From: CAVSWN01 sp046728115 | GTDB lineage: Bacteria > Acidobacteriota > Vicinamibacteria > Vicinamibacterales > CAVVIG01 | Length of the DNA stretch: 17,619 nt | Reading direction: 5' to 3' | NCBI GenBank assembly: GCA_046728115.1 | Contig: JBKPDW010000207.1 | Location: forward strand, 1-17,619 | Shown: piece after piece, positions 6,064 through 12,703 of the stretch | Layout of the letters: each line of letters begins with the position of its first letter | How positions within the stretch are numbered: position 1 is the first letter of the stretch | Translations under genes and position numbers: made by a program | Notes under the pieces: generated by a model | Database searches by the model: none | Told to the model about the DNA's origin: nothing | What the model saw: only the letters and a program-made list of their open reading frames with translations

Positions 6064-8728
6064 GCCGCGGCTGCCGTTTGAGGACGAAGCGGAGGTCCGT
6101 GAGCTGCCGGATGAGGTCGCCCGGCGCGCGGCAGTCGATCCATCGCAGAACATCGTTCTCGAAGCGTCGGCGGGCACCGGAAAGACGCGCGTGCTCGTCG
6201 AGCGCTACGTCAATCTCCTGCGCGCAGGGATCGAGCCGGATCACATCCTCGCGATCACGTTTACCCGCAAGGCCGCAGCCGAGATGCGGCAGCGCATCAT
6301 CGACCGTCTCGCGGAAGCGAGTCGCACATCCGAGATCGACGCGGGTCGATATCGCGAGCTGAAGGATCGCCTCGGCGACATCGCGATTTCCACGATCGAC
6401 GCGTTCTGTCTGTCGCTGCTGCGCGAATTCCCGATCGAGGCTGACGTCGATCCGGGATTCAGCCTCGCCGACGAAACCGAGGTCCCGCGCCTGATCGGCA
6501 CGGCGCTGGATGAGGCGCTGCGCATCTGCCGATCGATTGCGCGCGACGACGACGACGTGGCGCTCGTGTTTGCGCAGTTGGGTGAAAGACGGCTGCGCGC
6601 CGGAATCGCGGCGCTGCTCGAGCGTCGGCTCGTGGCGCCAGTCGCCCTGCGCCGCTTCCTGCAGAACGGACCGCGGGATCTGACTCCCGGCGCCGCATGC
6701 CGTACCACCGCAAATCGTCTGGCTGACATCTTTTCCGGCGTTCGCGACGGCCTGGCGACATTCCTGAACGATGGACCCATCCATCACCATCAGTTCGCGA
6801 TGCTGGCCGAGGACCTGAAGAATCTGGAAAACGCGTACGGCCCTTTTTCCGAGCGGGAAGAGCAGGCAGCCTTCCGCAATCTGATCGATCGGATCCGCGC
6901 CTACTTCCTGACGCAAGAGGGCAAGCCTCGCGGCGAACGCTTCGCGGGCACCGGATTCGGCGCCGCCGACTGCGATACCGAGGACGCCTGGCGCAGGCAT
7001 CGAGCGGCGGCCGCCCGGATCGCCCCCGTTGTCGCCGACGCGATTCGCGGCTTCCGGCGCGACCTGAACGTGGTGATGGCGCGCGGTGTATGGCGGATTT
7101 TCGCGCTGACGCTGCATCGGTATCAGCGAACCCTCGACGCACATGCTCTGCTTGATTTCTCCGGCGTTCTCGACCGGGCCGTCACGCTGTTGAAGGAGAT
7201 GGACGAGTTCGCCGAGGGCCGCTTGCGATTGGAGGCGCGCTACCGACACGTCCTCGTAGACGAATTCCAGGACACCAGCCGCGCCCAGTGGGATCTGGTC
7301 CGCCAGCTCGTCAAGAGCTGGGGCGAGGGATTTGGTGCCGCCGACGATGCCATCGCGCCCTCGGTCTTCATCGTCGGCGACCGGAAGCAATCGATTTACG
7401 GATTTCGCGACGCCGACGTGGCGCTCGTGGACGAAGCGGCGGCGTTCATCGACGCCCTGCGTCCCGAGGGAAAAGTCCGGCAGGCGATTACGGTCAGTTT
7501 CAGATCCGCGCCGGGAATTCTGGCGTTTGTCAACGATGTGTTCAGCGCCATCGCTGGCGCAGGGAGCCGCGCGGATCGGAGAGATGCGTTCCGGTACGAC
7601 GATCGTGATCGGTTTCCCCTCGACGGCCAGCCCCGGCAAGACATCGACACACGCGATGCACTGTACCAGGGCGTCAGCGTCATCGTCGGCGATTCGGTTG
7701 AGGCGGCAGCCGAGAAAATTGCCGAGGAAGCCGTGCGTCTGCTGGCGGGAACAGTCGTCCGCGATCGCGTCACCGGGCTGCATCGCGGGGCGCGGCCCGC
7801 CGATGTCGCCATCCTGTTTCGATCGCGCGACAGTCATCGCGAATTCGAGGCGGCGCTCGAGAGACGCGGTGTGGCCACTTATGTCTACAAGGGCCTGGGC
7901 TTTTTCGACGCAGACGAGATTCAGGATGCGGTGGCGTTGCTGCGATACCTGGCTGATCCGCTGTCGAACATTCGCGCCGCCGCGCTGCTGCGATCGCGAA
8001 TCGTGCGCATTTCGGATAGGGCCGTCGCATCGCTGGCGCCGGAGCTCGCGCAGGCCATTCTTGCCAGGCCAGAACCGAAGCTCCCGCTATCCGACGAAGA
8101 TTGGATCGTGCTGGAGCGTTTCCGCGCCGCTGTGCCGCGCTGGCTGTCGTGGGTCGATCGTCTTGCGGCATCCGAACTGCTGGACGCCGTGCTTGCCGAG
8201 ACGGCCTACGCGTACGAAATGCGCGGCGCGCGCCGGATGCAGGCGCGTGAGAATCTCAAGAAACTGCGCGGGATGATCCGCCGCGCCGAAAATCGCGGAT
8301 ACGCCACGCTCGGCCGTATCGCCGAGCACCTCGAGCGCATCGCCGTCGGAGACGAATCGAACGCCGTGATCGATGCACTCGACGCCGTCAGCCTGATGAC
8401 GGTCCACGCTGCCAAGGGTCTCGAATTCCCGATTGTCTTCGTCGTGAACATGGGCCGCGGCACCGGCGGTCCGCGGCCGCCGATCCGCGTTGCTGACGAT
8501 GCGTCCGGCGAGCCGTCGGTCGCGATCGCGGACTATCAGTCAGAAGCCGACGAGGACGCGCTGGCGCGCGATCTCGAGGAAAGCAAGCGCCTTCTGTATG
8601 TCGCCCTCACCCGCGCCCGCGATCGCCTGTATTTATCCACCACTGTGAAGGACGGCGTGTGTCGAATGGGACGAGGCAGCCTCGGCGAAGTGCTGCCCGA
8701 ATTCGTCAAGGCAATGTTCACCGCATGA
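6047..8728 (+). CDS. addA: AddA/UvrD-family helicase subunit without a nuclease domain
   Basis: 893 aa from ATG 6047, preceded by GGAAAG at 6038-6043; ATG 6056 is the alternative. All superfamily 1A helicase motifs are present: EASAGTGKT (Walker A, Lys46), TFTRKAAAEM (about 71-80), VDEFQDTS (motif II, Asp405-Glu406), GDRKQSIYGFRD (motif III, 444-455), SFRS (motif IV), TVHAAKGLEF (motif V, 785-794) and VALTRARDR (motif VI, 852-860). The protein ends about 33 residues after motif VI. Typical AddA is about 1,100-1,250 aa and continues into a PD-(D/E)XK nuclease, which is absent here. No frameshift explains this, since the stop overlaps the next gene as ATGA. The pair would therefore have one motor (AddA) and one nuclease (AddB). 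The 3'-to-5' ATP-driven unwinding role is known for the family. Confidence 0.92.
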   Translation: MSAMFEPRLPFEDEAEVRELPDEVARRAAVDPSQNIVLEASAGTGKTRVLVERYVNLLRAGIEPDHILAITFTRKAAAEMRQRIIDRLAEASRTSEIDAGRYRELKDRLGDIAISTIDAFCLSLLREFPIEADVDPGFSLADETEVPRLIGTALDEALRICRSIARDDDDVALVFAQLGERRLRAGIAALLERRLVAPVALRRFLQNGPRDLTPGAACRTTANRLADIFSGVRDGLATFLNDGPIHHHQFAMLAEDLKNLENAYGPFSEREEQAAFRNLIDRIRAYFLTQEGKPRGERFAGTGFGAADCDTEDAWRRHRAAAARIAPVVADAIRGFRRDLNVVMARGVWRIFALTLHRYQRTLDAHALLDFSGVLDRAVTLLKEMDEFAEGRLRLEARYRHVLVDEFQDTSRAQWDLVRQLVKSWGEGFGAADDAIAPSVFIVGDRKQSIYGFRDADVALVDEAAAFIDALRPEGKVRQAITVSFRSAPGILAFVNDVFSAIAGAGSRADRRDAFRYDDRDRFPLDGQPRQDIDTRDALYQGVSVIVGDSVEAAAEKIAEEAVRLLAGTVVRDRVTGLHRGARPADVAILFRSRDSHREFEAALERRGVATYVYKGLGFFDADEIQDAVALLRYLADPLSNIRAAALLRSRIVRISDRAVASLAPELAQAILARPEPKLPLSDEDWIVLERFRAAVPRWLSWVDRLAASELLDAVLAETAYAYEMRGARRMQARENLKKLRGMIRRAENRGYATLGRIAEHLERIAVGDESNAVIDALDAVSLMTVHAAKGLEFPIVFVVNMGRGTGGPRPPIRVADDASGEPSVAIADYQSEADEDALARDLEESKRLLYVALTRARDRLYLSTTVKDGVCRMGRGSLGEVLPEFVKAMFTA

Positions 8729-9240
8729 CGATTTACACGATCGGTCATTCCACACGAACGATTGAAGATTTCATCGCCCTGCTGCAGGCACACGGAATCG
8801 TTCATCTGGGTGACATCCGAACCGTGCCGAAGTCGCGGCGTCATCCCCATTTCGCGGGTGAGGCCCTCGCGCGTTCCCTTTCCGAGGCAGGCATCGCCTA
8901 TCGGCATTTTGGAGCACTTGGCGGACTGCGGAAACCGCGGGCCGACTCGCGCAACACGGCCTGGCGTCACGAGGGCTTTCGCGGGTACGCCGACTACATG
9001 GAAACGCCCGCGTTCGAGCAGGCCCGGGACGCACTTATCGCGTGGGCCGAGCGGCCGACGGCCGTAATGTGCGCGGAGGCGCTGTGGTGGCAGTGCCACC
9101 GGCGGCTGCTGGCCGACGTGCTGACCGCCAGGGGAATCGACGTCCGACACATCATGTCGGCGAGTACCGTGGCACCGCATGAGCTGACAGAATTCGCCCG
9201 CGTGGAGACCGGGAATGTCAGGTACCCAGGGTTGATCTAG
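8725..9240 (+). CDS. DUF488 family protein
   Basis: 171 aa from ATG 8725, overlapping the addA stop as ATGA. Family hallmarks are clear: YTIGHSTRT at the N-terminus (residues 4-12), LGDIRTVPKSRRHPHF (28-43), FGALGGLR (62-69), and MCAEALWWQCHRRLLAD (115-131) with Cys116, Cys124 and His125. DUF488 proteins are small, cytosolic and widespread, and have no settled biochemical function; the conserved Cys/His/Arg set suggests an enzyme active site or nucleic acid contact. Here it is the last gene of the addBA chain. The tight coupling points to a role near DNA break processing, which is inference from context only. Confidence 0.9.
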   Translation: MTIYTIGHSTRTIEDFIALLQAHGIVHLGDIRTVPKSRRHPHFAGEALARSLSEAGIAYRHFGALGGLRKPRADSRNTAWRHEGFRGYADYMETPAFEQARDALIAWAERPTAVMCAEALWWQCHRRLLADVLTARGIDVRHIMSASTVAPHELTEFARVETGNVRYPGLI

Positions 9241-9243
9241 GGC

Positions 9244-9414
9244 TTAGTACGAGGTCTGCTCGGCCCATTTGCGGGCCCGGGCCTCGGCGAGCTCTTTCGT
9301 TTCGGCGACCAGGACGACAGCACGGTGCGGCTTGCCCGACGCGTCGCGGCTGACCCAGGCGATCCAGTGCGGCCCGTGCGCCTCGGAGTGGATGTGGTCC
9401 GTTCCGCCCGGCAT
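9244..9414 (-). CDS. Small hypothetical protein, 56 aa
   Basis: The reading is MPGGTDHIHSEAHGPHWIAW..., ending in EARARKWAEQTSY. The third codon positions are overwhelmingly G or C, as in the neighbouring genes. It has a His-rich N-terminus, a central strand-like HRAVVLVAE and a helical charged C-terminus. It is convergent with the DUF488 gene, with 3 nt between the stops. No good Shine-Dalgarno sequence precedes the ATG. No family is recognised, and no competing plus-strand ORF explains the stretch better. Confidence 0.6.
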   Translation of the reverse strand: MPGGTDHIHSEAHGPHWIAWVSRDASGKPHRAVVLVAETKELAEARARKWAEQTSY

Positions 9415-9448
9415 GCAGGAAATCTACCAGAATTCGGCCACATTTGCA

Positions 9449-9478
9449 TTGCGTCTGGACGGGGCCACCACATAGAAT
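9449..9478 (+). promoter_or_regulatory. Weak promoter candidate for the zinc-ribbon gene
   Basis: TTGCGT (9449-9454), an 18-bp spacer and TAGAAT (9473-9478) lie upstream of AAGGAG and the start at 9500. The -10 element is good and the -35 is only partial. Confidence 0.3.
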
Positions 9479-9499
9479 CGAAATCCGAAGGAGTAATCC

Positions 9500-9721
9500 G
9501 TGACGTTGACTTGTCCCAACTGCGGGAACGACCGGAATTTTCTGGTTAAAACGCTGCAGATGCATGTAGTTAGCCTCGAAGGCGGCCGGGTGGAAGTATC
9601 TGAGGAGAGTCGTCCGGCGGTGCTGGAAGTGCTCTGTGATGAATGCGAGTCCGCGCTGAACTTCGAAGAGTTCGAAGACACGCTCCGCAAAGAAGTCCTG
9701 TTGACGATCGGCGCGCGCTAA
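9500..9721 (+). CDS. Small zinc-ribbon protein, 73 aa
   Basis: Start GTG 9500 is fixed by a perfect AAGGAG (9488-9493) six bases upstream, the best ribosome site in the window. The N-terminus is MTLTCPNCGNDRNF, and a second pair follows in VLCDECESAL (about 46-55). The two CXXC knuckles would bind one zinc ion in a ribbon. The C-terminal tail is acidic then basic (NFEEFEDTLRKEVLL). There is no catalytic domain, so it is likely an adaptor or a nucleic-acid or protein binding factor. No named family is recognised. It converges on another two-knuckle gene 13 nt away. Codon use is slightly less G/C-biased than in the operon genes, perhaps reflecting higher or different expression. Confidence 0.82.
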   Translation: MTLTCPNCGNDRNFLVKTLQMHVVSLEGGRVEVSEESRPAVLEVLCDECESALNFEEFEDTLRKEVLLTIGAR

Positions 9722-9729
9722 ACCGCGCC
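9710..9729. terminator. Short GC hairpin between convergent zinc-ribbon genes
   Basis: GGCGCG (9710-9715) pairs with CGCGCC (9724-9729) around an 8-nt loop that includes the TAA of the upstream gene. There is no T-tract on either side. It may help stop transcription from both directions, but six base pairs are weak evidence. Confidence 0.25.
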
Positions 9730-9734
9730 CGCTC

Positions 9735-9914
9735 TCATCGTTCCTCCTCGTCGGCTTCTTCAAAGTAGTCGCAGTCAGGGCAGACCCACTCCTGCGCCAC
9801 GCGAGTTGTGGCATTCGGATTGCCAGGGATGCGTACGACGGTTTCCGACGTCCGGAGCTGCATGTTGTCTCCGCACATCGGACACTCTTTCGTGCGGGCC
9901 GGTGTCTCGGGCAC
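9735..9914 (-). CDS. Second small zinc-ribbon protein, 59 aa
   Basis: The reading from GTG 9914 is MPETPARTKECPMCGDNM, then a strand-rich middle (TVVRIPGNPNATTRVAQEW), then VCPDCDYFEEADEEER. The two CXXC knuckles (CPMC and CPDC) form a probable zinc ribbon, with an acidic tail. A TTG at 9956 would add 14 basic residues but has no ribosome site. GTG 9914 is preferred because the protein then starts just before the conserved ribbon. It is convergent with the zinc-ribbon gene at 9500-9721 and divergent from the DnaJ-like gene, whose promoter lies immediately behind it. No named family is recognised. Confidence 0.72.
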   Translation of the reverse strand: MPETPARTKECPMCGDNMQLRTSETVVRIPGNPNATTRVAQEWVCPDCDYFEEADEEER

Positions 9915-9949
9915 GATTCTTGTTGCACGGTAGCATCGGTGGAGTCGCC

Positions 9950-9978
9950 TTGACAAGGCGCGGATCGACTTTTATCGT
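9950..9978 (+). promoter_or_regulatory. Strong promoter candidate for the DnaJ-core gene
   Basis: A perfect TTGACA (9950-9955) is followed after 17 bp by TATCGT (9973-9978). Transcription should start near 9984-9986, only about 4-6 nt before ATG 9990. The AGGAA ribosome site at 9980-9984 might therefore not be included in the message. Confidence 0.55.
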
Positions 9979-9989
9979 TAGGAACCTTG

Positions 9990-10391
9990 ATGACGCACGA
10001 GTGTTTTGCGGACGAGATTGCGATCGACTTTCCCTCCGTGGGACGTGTCGTCGATCGCATGCGCGACGCATTTCTCGGCGAAACGGATCGCGACGTCGTG
10101 CTGCGAGCGGACGTGTCGTTGTCGCAGCGCGAGGCCGTGGACGGCCTCGTGGTGTCGTTGGACGTTCCGGTGCGCGCGACCTGTCCGAACTGCGGCGGGC
10201 GCGGGGAGACATGGACCGAGCCCTGCGATCTCTGCGATGGCTCGGGCGCGGCCCGACTCGAATATCCCGTGCAGGTTTCGGTGCCCCCCGGCGTTGCCAA
10301 CGGCGCGCGCTTCCGCTTCCGCCTGACGTCGCCCAATTCATGGCCAGTGCGCGTCGAACTGCGAATCGCCGTTCGCTCGTCAGCAACATAG
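9990..10391 (+). CDS. J-domain-less DnaJ-like core protein with one zinc centre
   Basis: 133 aa from ATG 9990, with AGGAA five bases upstream. The middle, VVLRADVSLSQREAVDGLVVSLDVPV, matches the start of the DnaJ substrate-binding beta-sandwich ('L..EA..G...'). It is followed by two CXXCXGXG-type repeats: CPNCGGRG (65-72) and CDLCDGSG (79-86). YPVQVSVPPGVANGARFRFRL then matches the DnaJ 'IPPGV..G' segment. There is no J domain or HPD motif, and only two of the four DnaJ zinc repeats are present, so one zinc centre instead of two. It cannot stimulate DnaK ATPase by the usual route and may be a holdase or adaptor. It could also derive from a shortened DnaJ. Domain identity is fairly sure; function is open. 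Confidence 0.82.
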   Translation: MTHECFADEIAIDFPSVGRVVDRMRDAFLGETDRDVVLRADVSLSQREAVDGLVVSLDVPVRATCPNCGGRGETWTEPCDLCDGSGAARLEYPVQVSVPPGVANGARFRFRLTSPNSWPVRVELRIAVRSSAT

Positions 10392-10398
10392 CCGATAG

Positions 10399-10448
10399 AT
10401 CAATCAATCAATCCGTCGATTCAATTACATTTCCCGATTACCCGATTA
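10399..10448. repeat. Short word repeats between genes (AATC / GATT)
   Basis: ATCA is repeated from 10399 to 10413, and CCCGATTA occurs twice head to tail at 10433-10448. The left words (AATC) are the reverse complement of the core of the right words (GATT), so the region can fold imperfectly. It lies between the DnaJ-core gene and the membrane protein gene. Confidence 0.5.
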
Positions 10449-10468
10449 CCAGATCACTGATTTCTCCC

Positions 10469-10849
10469 GTGCCTGTCCACATCGACCTTGTCGGGCTTCT
10501 CTTCATCGTCTGGGGCCTGTTGACGGCGCTCGTCGGCGTGTCGACACTGGCGCTGGGGATCGGCGCGGTGGCACTGATCGCATCCGCCAGCCGAAGCGGC
10601 GGCGGCGTGGCGGCGGGCATTACGGCTGCTGCGTTCACGACGCTCGCGATCATCGCTATCGTGTGGGGATCGGCGCACGTGGTCGTCGGCGTGCCGCTGC
10701 GTCAGCGAAAGCCCTGGGCTCGCCTTGTTGCGCTGACGCTGGGCTCGGTGGATCTCCTGCTGCTGCCGTACGGGACCGCGCTGGGTGTCTACACGTTGTG
10801 GGTGTTGCTGAACGAGAAGGGTCGAAGCCTTTTCGATGCACATGGCTGA
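10469..10849 (+). CDS. Four-helix membrane protein of unknown function, 126 aa
   Basis: Start GTG 10469 gives MPVHIDLVGLLFIVWGLLTAL. Four hydrophobic helices follow at about 6-22, 26-42, 50-70 (TAAAFTTLAIIAIVWGSAHVV) and 85-112. Between helices 3 and 4 is the basic loop PLRQRKPWAR, expected on the cytoplasmic side. The ending YTLWVLLNEKGRSLF is common in small multi-helix bacterial membrane proteins ('xYxLWVLLxxxxxxLF'). No ribosome site is visible before the GTG, and repeats occupy the upstream region, so the start is the least certain part. Its stop codon lies inside the hairpin at 10841-10881. Role unknown. Confidence 0.78.
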   Translation: MPVHIDLVGLLFIVWGLLTALVGVSTLALGIGAVALIASASRSGGGVAAGITAAAFTTLAIIAIVWGSAHVVVGVPLRQRKPWARLVALTLGSVDLLLLPYGTALGVYTLWVLLNEKGRSLFDAHG

Positions 10850-10881
10850 TGGCTGTTCCAGCCATCGACCCATCAGCCATG
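10841..10881. terminator. Perfect 12-bp inverted repeat, probable bidirectional terminator
   Basis: CATGGCTGATGG (10841-10852) pairs perfectly with CCATCAGCCATG (10870-10881). A competing hairpin is nested inside: GATGGCTG (10848-10855), loop TTC, CAGCCATC (10859-10866). It contains the TGA of the membrane protein gene and lies between that gene and the convergent yidD. There is no T-tract, so termination would be non-classical; the position is right for stopping both transcripts. Confidence 0.5.
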
Positions 10882-10891
10882 GTCGCCGATG

Positions 10892-11209
10892 TTACGGATC
10901 ATCGCGAGTCCCCTGCGGAATCCACGGACCACACCGCGCGATCCGTGTAATCGCCTTCCATCCGCCGCGCGCGATTCCGTCACGCACGATCACGACTTCG
11001 GCATAACGGCTGCAACTGGGTGTGAAACGACAGCGAAGGCCGACGTGTGCGGCGATGGGCGCGAGCGCCTGCTGATAGAGGTGCACGGCGCCCAGCGCGA
11101 TCGGCTGCGCGAACCACACCACCGTGACGAGACCACAAACTGCGACGCCACGGATGATACGGACTCGAACGGTGGACACCGATTCGATTGACCATTTAAA
11201 CCGTGCCAT
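10892..11209 (-). CDS. yidD: YidD, membrane protein insertion efficiency factor
   Basis: 105 aa. The YidD signature is plain: LYQQALAP (44-51), CRFTPSCSRYAEVVI (60-74, Cys60 and Cys66), DGIARGGW, and RIARCGPWIPQGTRDDP (89-105, Cys93) at the C-terminus. The N-terminal extension of about 35 residues includes one hydrophobic helix (about 19-35), longer than in many YidD proteins. YidD is a small inner-membrane protein that assists YidC-dependent insertion. It usually sits in the rpmH-rnpA-yidD-yidC cluster; here it stands apart, 39 nt downstream of a DUF4870 membrane protein gene on the same strand. Start ATG 11209 has no strong ribosome site; GGAGG lies too far upstream (about 17 nt). Confidence 0.92.
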   Translation of the reverse strand: MARFKWSIESVSTVRVRIIRGVAVCGLVTVVWFAQPIALGAVHLYQQALAPIAAHVGLRCRFTPSCSRYAEVVIVRDGIARGGWKAITRIARCGPWIPQGTRDDP

Positions 11210-11248
11210 CCGTTCGCGTCCGTGGCCTCCGCGGCAATGCAGTCGAGA

Positions 11249-11590
11249 TCAGAATCGGTTTGCGTACTCGCTGATTCCTGGAATGATGAGTCGTCCGCCG
11301 TTGATCCCTTTCAGGATCGCTACTACGTGGACAGCGAGAATGCCGATCCAGGCGAACACGAGGAAAAGGCTCAGCACGCAGCCCAGACCCAGGGTCGCCA
11401 GGCTGACGATGCTCGTCATCAGGATGTAGGCAATGAGCAGGACGATCTCCGCGATCATCAACACGATGCCGTGCTTGGCGTGCCACTGCAGCTCGGCGTC
11501 GTTCTTCTCGACGAACAACGGCACGAGCGCCAGTGGCCACAAATATGCCAGCACGATCATCACGCCGTGATTGGGCGACGGATCAGACAA
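11249..11590 (-). CDS. DUF4870 (Tic20-like) membrane protein
   Basis: 113 aa from TTG 11590 (MSDPSPNHGVMIVLAYL...); ATG 11560 would remove the first ten residues. The family pattern is visible: VLAYLWPLALVPLFVEKNDAE, then QWHAKHGIVLM (about 39-49), then three helices with the glycine-rich turn TLGLGCVLSLF, then HVVAILKGINGGRLIIPGIS at the end. DUF4870 proteins are small inner-membrane proteins of unsettled function, structurally related to Tic20. It is divergent from mrp, with only 31 nt between the two starts, and is upstream of yidD on the same strand, possibly as a two-gene membrane-protein unit. Confidence 0.87.
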   Translation of the reverse strand: MSDPSPNHGVMIVLAYLWPLALVPLFVEKNDAELQWHAKHGIVLMIAEIVLLIAYILMTSIVSLATLGLGCVLSLFLVFAWIGILAVHVVAILKGINGGRLIIPGISEYANRF

Positions 11591-11621
11591 TCGGCCTGGA
11601 GTGTACGTTATTCTTGGGGAT

Positions 11622-12701
11622 ATGCAAGTTGCCGAGACGGCCGTGCTCGACGCGCTGAAGGTCGTTCGCGATCCCGATCTCAATCGCGACATCGTCAGCC
11701 TCGGGTTCATCAAGGGACTGGCGATCGACGGTGGACGCGTGTCGTTCACGATCGAGCTGACGACACCGGCCTGTCCGGTCAAGGATCAGATGCGCGATCA
11801 GGCGCGCGCGGCGGTGATGCAGCTGCCGGGCGTGACGGCGGTCGACGTGCAGATGAGCGCGCGCGTGCGCGAAGCGGTCGGCGCCGATGGATCGCGTCAG
11901 ACGGTGCCGGGCGTGAAGAACGTCATTGCCGTCGGCGCTGGCAAGGGTGGCGTCGGCAAAACGACGGTTGCCGTCAACCTGGCGATCGCGCTCGCGAAAT
12001 GCGGCAGCAAGGTCGGGATCATGGATGCCGACATCTACGGTCCCAACGTTCCGATCATGCTCGGCATGAAGTCTCAGCTCACCAACGACGGCGAGAAGAT
12101 CCTGCCGGCCGAGAAATACGGTCTGCAGGTAATTTCGATGGGATTTCTCACGGCCGACGACGCACCGATCATCTGGCGCGGGCCGATGCTGCATGGCGCA
12201 CTGCAACAGTTTTTCCGTGAAGTGCGCTGGGTGAATCTCGACTATCTCGTGGTCGATCTGCCGCCCGGCACCGGCGATGTGGCGCTCAGCCTCAGCCAGA
12301 CCGTGCCGGTCGCCGGCGCGATCATCGTCACGACACCGCAGCAGGTGTCGCTGGCCGACAGCCGTCGCGCGGCGGCGATGTACAAGAAGTTGAACATTCC
12401 GCCGCTCGGCATGATCGAAAACATGAGCTACTTCGTCTGCCCGAACTGCCATCACGAGGCGGACATCTTCGGACACGGCGGCGGCGAGTCGTTGGCCAAC
12501 GAGCTCGGCATTCCGTTCGTCGGCCGAATTCCGATCTATCAACCGATCCGGGAGGGCAGCGATGCCGGCGTGCCGCTGATGATCAGCGAGCCCGATTCGC
12601 CGGCGGCGCGCGCGTTCATGGCCGCAGCGGAACGGACCGCGGCCCAGGTCTCGATTGCGAGCTATCACCGGCCGACGATTCAGTTGACGGTGGTGAGGTG
12701 A
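11622..12701 (+). CDS. mrp: Mrp/ApbC Fe-S cluster carrier ATPase
   Basis: 359 aa from ATG 11622. The N-terminal DUF59/MIP18 domain (about 1-80) includes VVRDPDLNRDIVSLGFI and ELTTPACPVKDQM. The MinD/ParA-type P-loop ATPase follows: VGAGKGGVGKTTVAVNLA (deviant Walker A, 104-121), IMDADIYGPNVPIMLG, VVDLPPGTGD and TTPQQVSLADSRR. The CXXC that bridges the 4Fe-4S cluster between two monomers is Cys273 and Cys276 in FVCPNCHHEADIFGHGGG. It is a cytosolic homodimer that holds and delivers Fe-S clusters. The possible -10 TATTCT (11609-11614) is so close that the transcript may start at the ATG. It begins the operon leading to the lipoprotein and the M16 pair. Candidate clients nearby include the Fe-S nuclease AddB (inference). 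Confidence 0.95.
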   Translation: MQVAETAVLDALKVVRDPDLNRDIVSLGFIKGLAIDGGRVSFTIELTTPACPVKDQMRDQARAAVMQLPGVTAVDVQMSARVREAVGADGSRQTVPGVKNVIAVGAGKGGVGKTTVAVNLAIALAKCGSKVGIMDADIYGPNVPIMLGMKSQLTNDGEKILPAEKYGLQVISMGFLTADDAPIIWRGPMLHGALQQFFREVRWVNLDYLVVDLPPGTGDVALSLSQTVPVAGAIIVTTPQQVSLADSRRAAAMYKKLNIPPLGMIENMSYFVCPNCHHEADIFGHGGGESLANELGIPFVGRIPIYQPIREGSDAGVPLMISEPDSPAARAFMAAAERTAAQVSIASYHRPTIQLTVVR

Positions 12702-12703
12702 CG

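Noticed and set aside
5861..7837. 658-codon minus-strand open frame opposite addA, and a similar one at 4447-6177 opposite addB
   Set aside because: Both lie antisense to genes with complete family motifs. Their own translations show no recognisable fold.
8634..8642. Isolated DnaA-box-like TTATCCACC in addA
   Set aside because: A single near-match inside coding sequence without neighbours; expected by chance.
6047..9240. DUF488 gene as a split-off AddA nuclease domain
   Set aside because: Its motifs (YTIGHSTR, CHRRLLAD) are those of DUF488 and it has no D...DYK nuclease pattern.
9269..9549. Plus-strand frames over the 56-aa minus gene
   Set aside because: They have poor codon bias and no ribosome site, and they overlap the promoter and leader of the zinc-ribbon gene.
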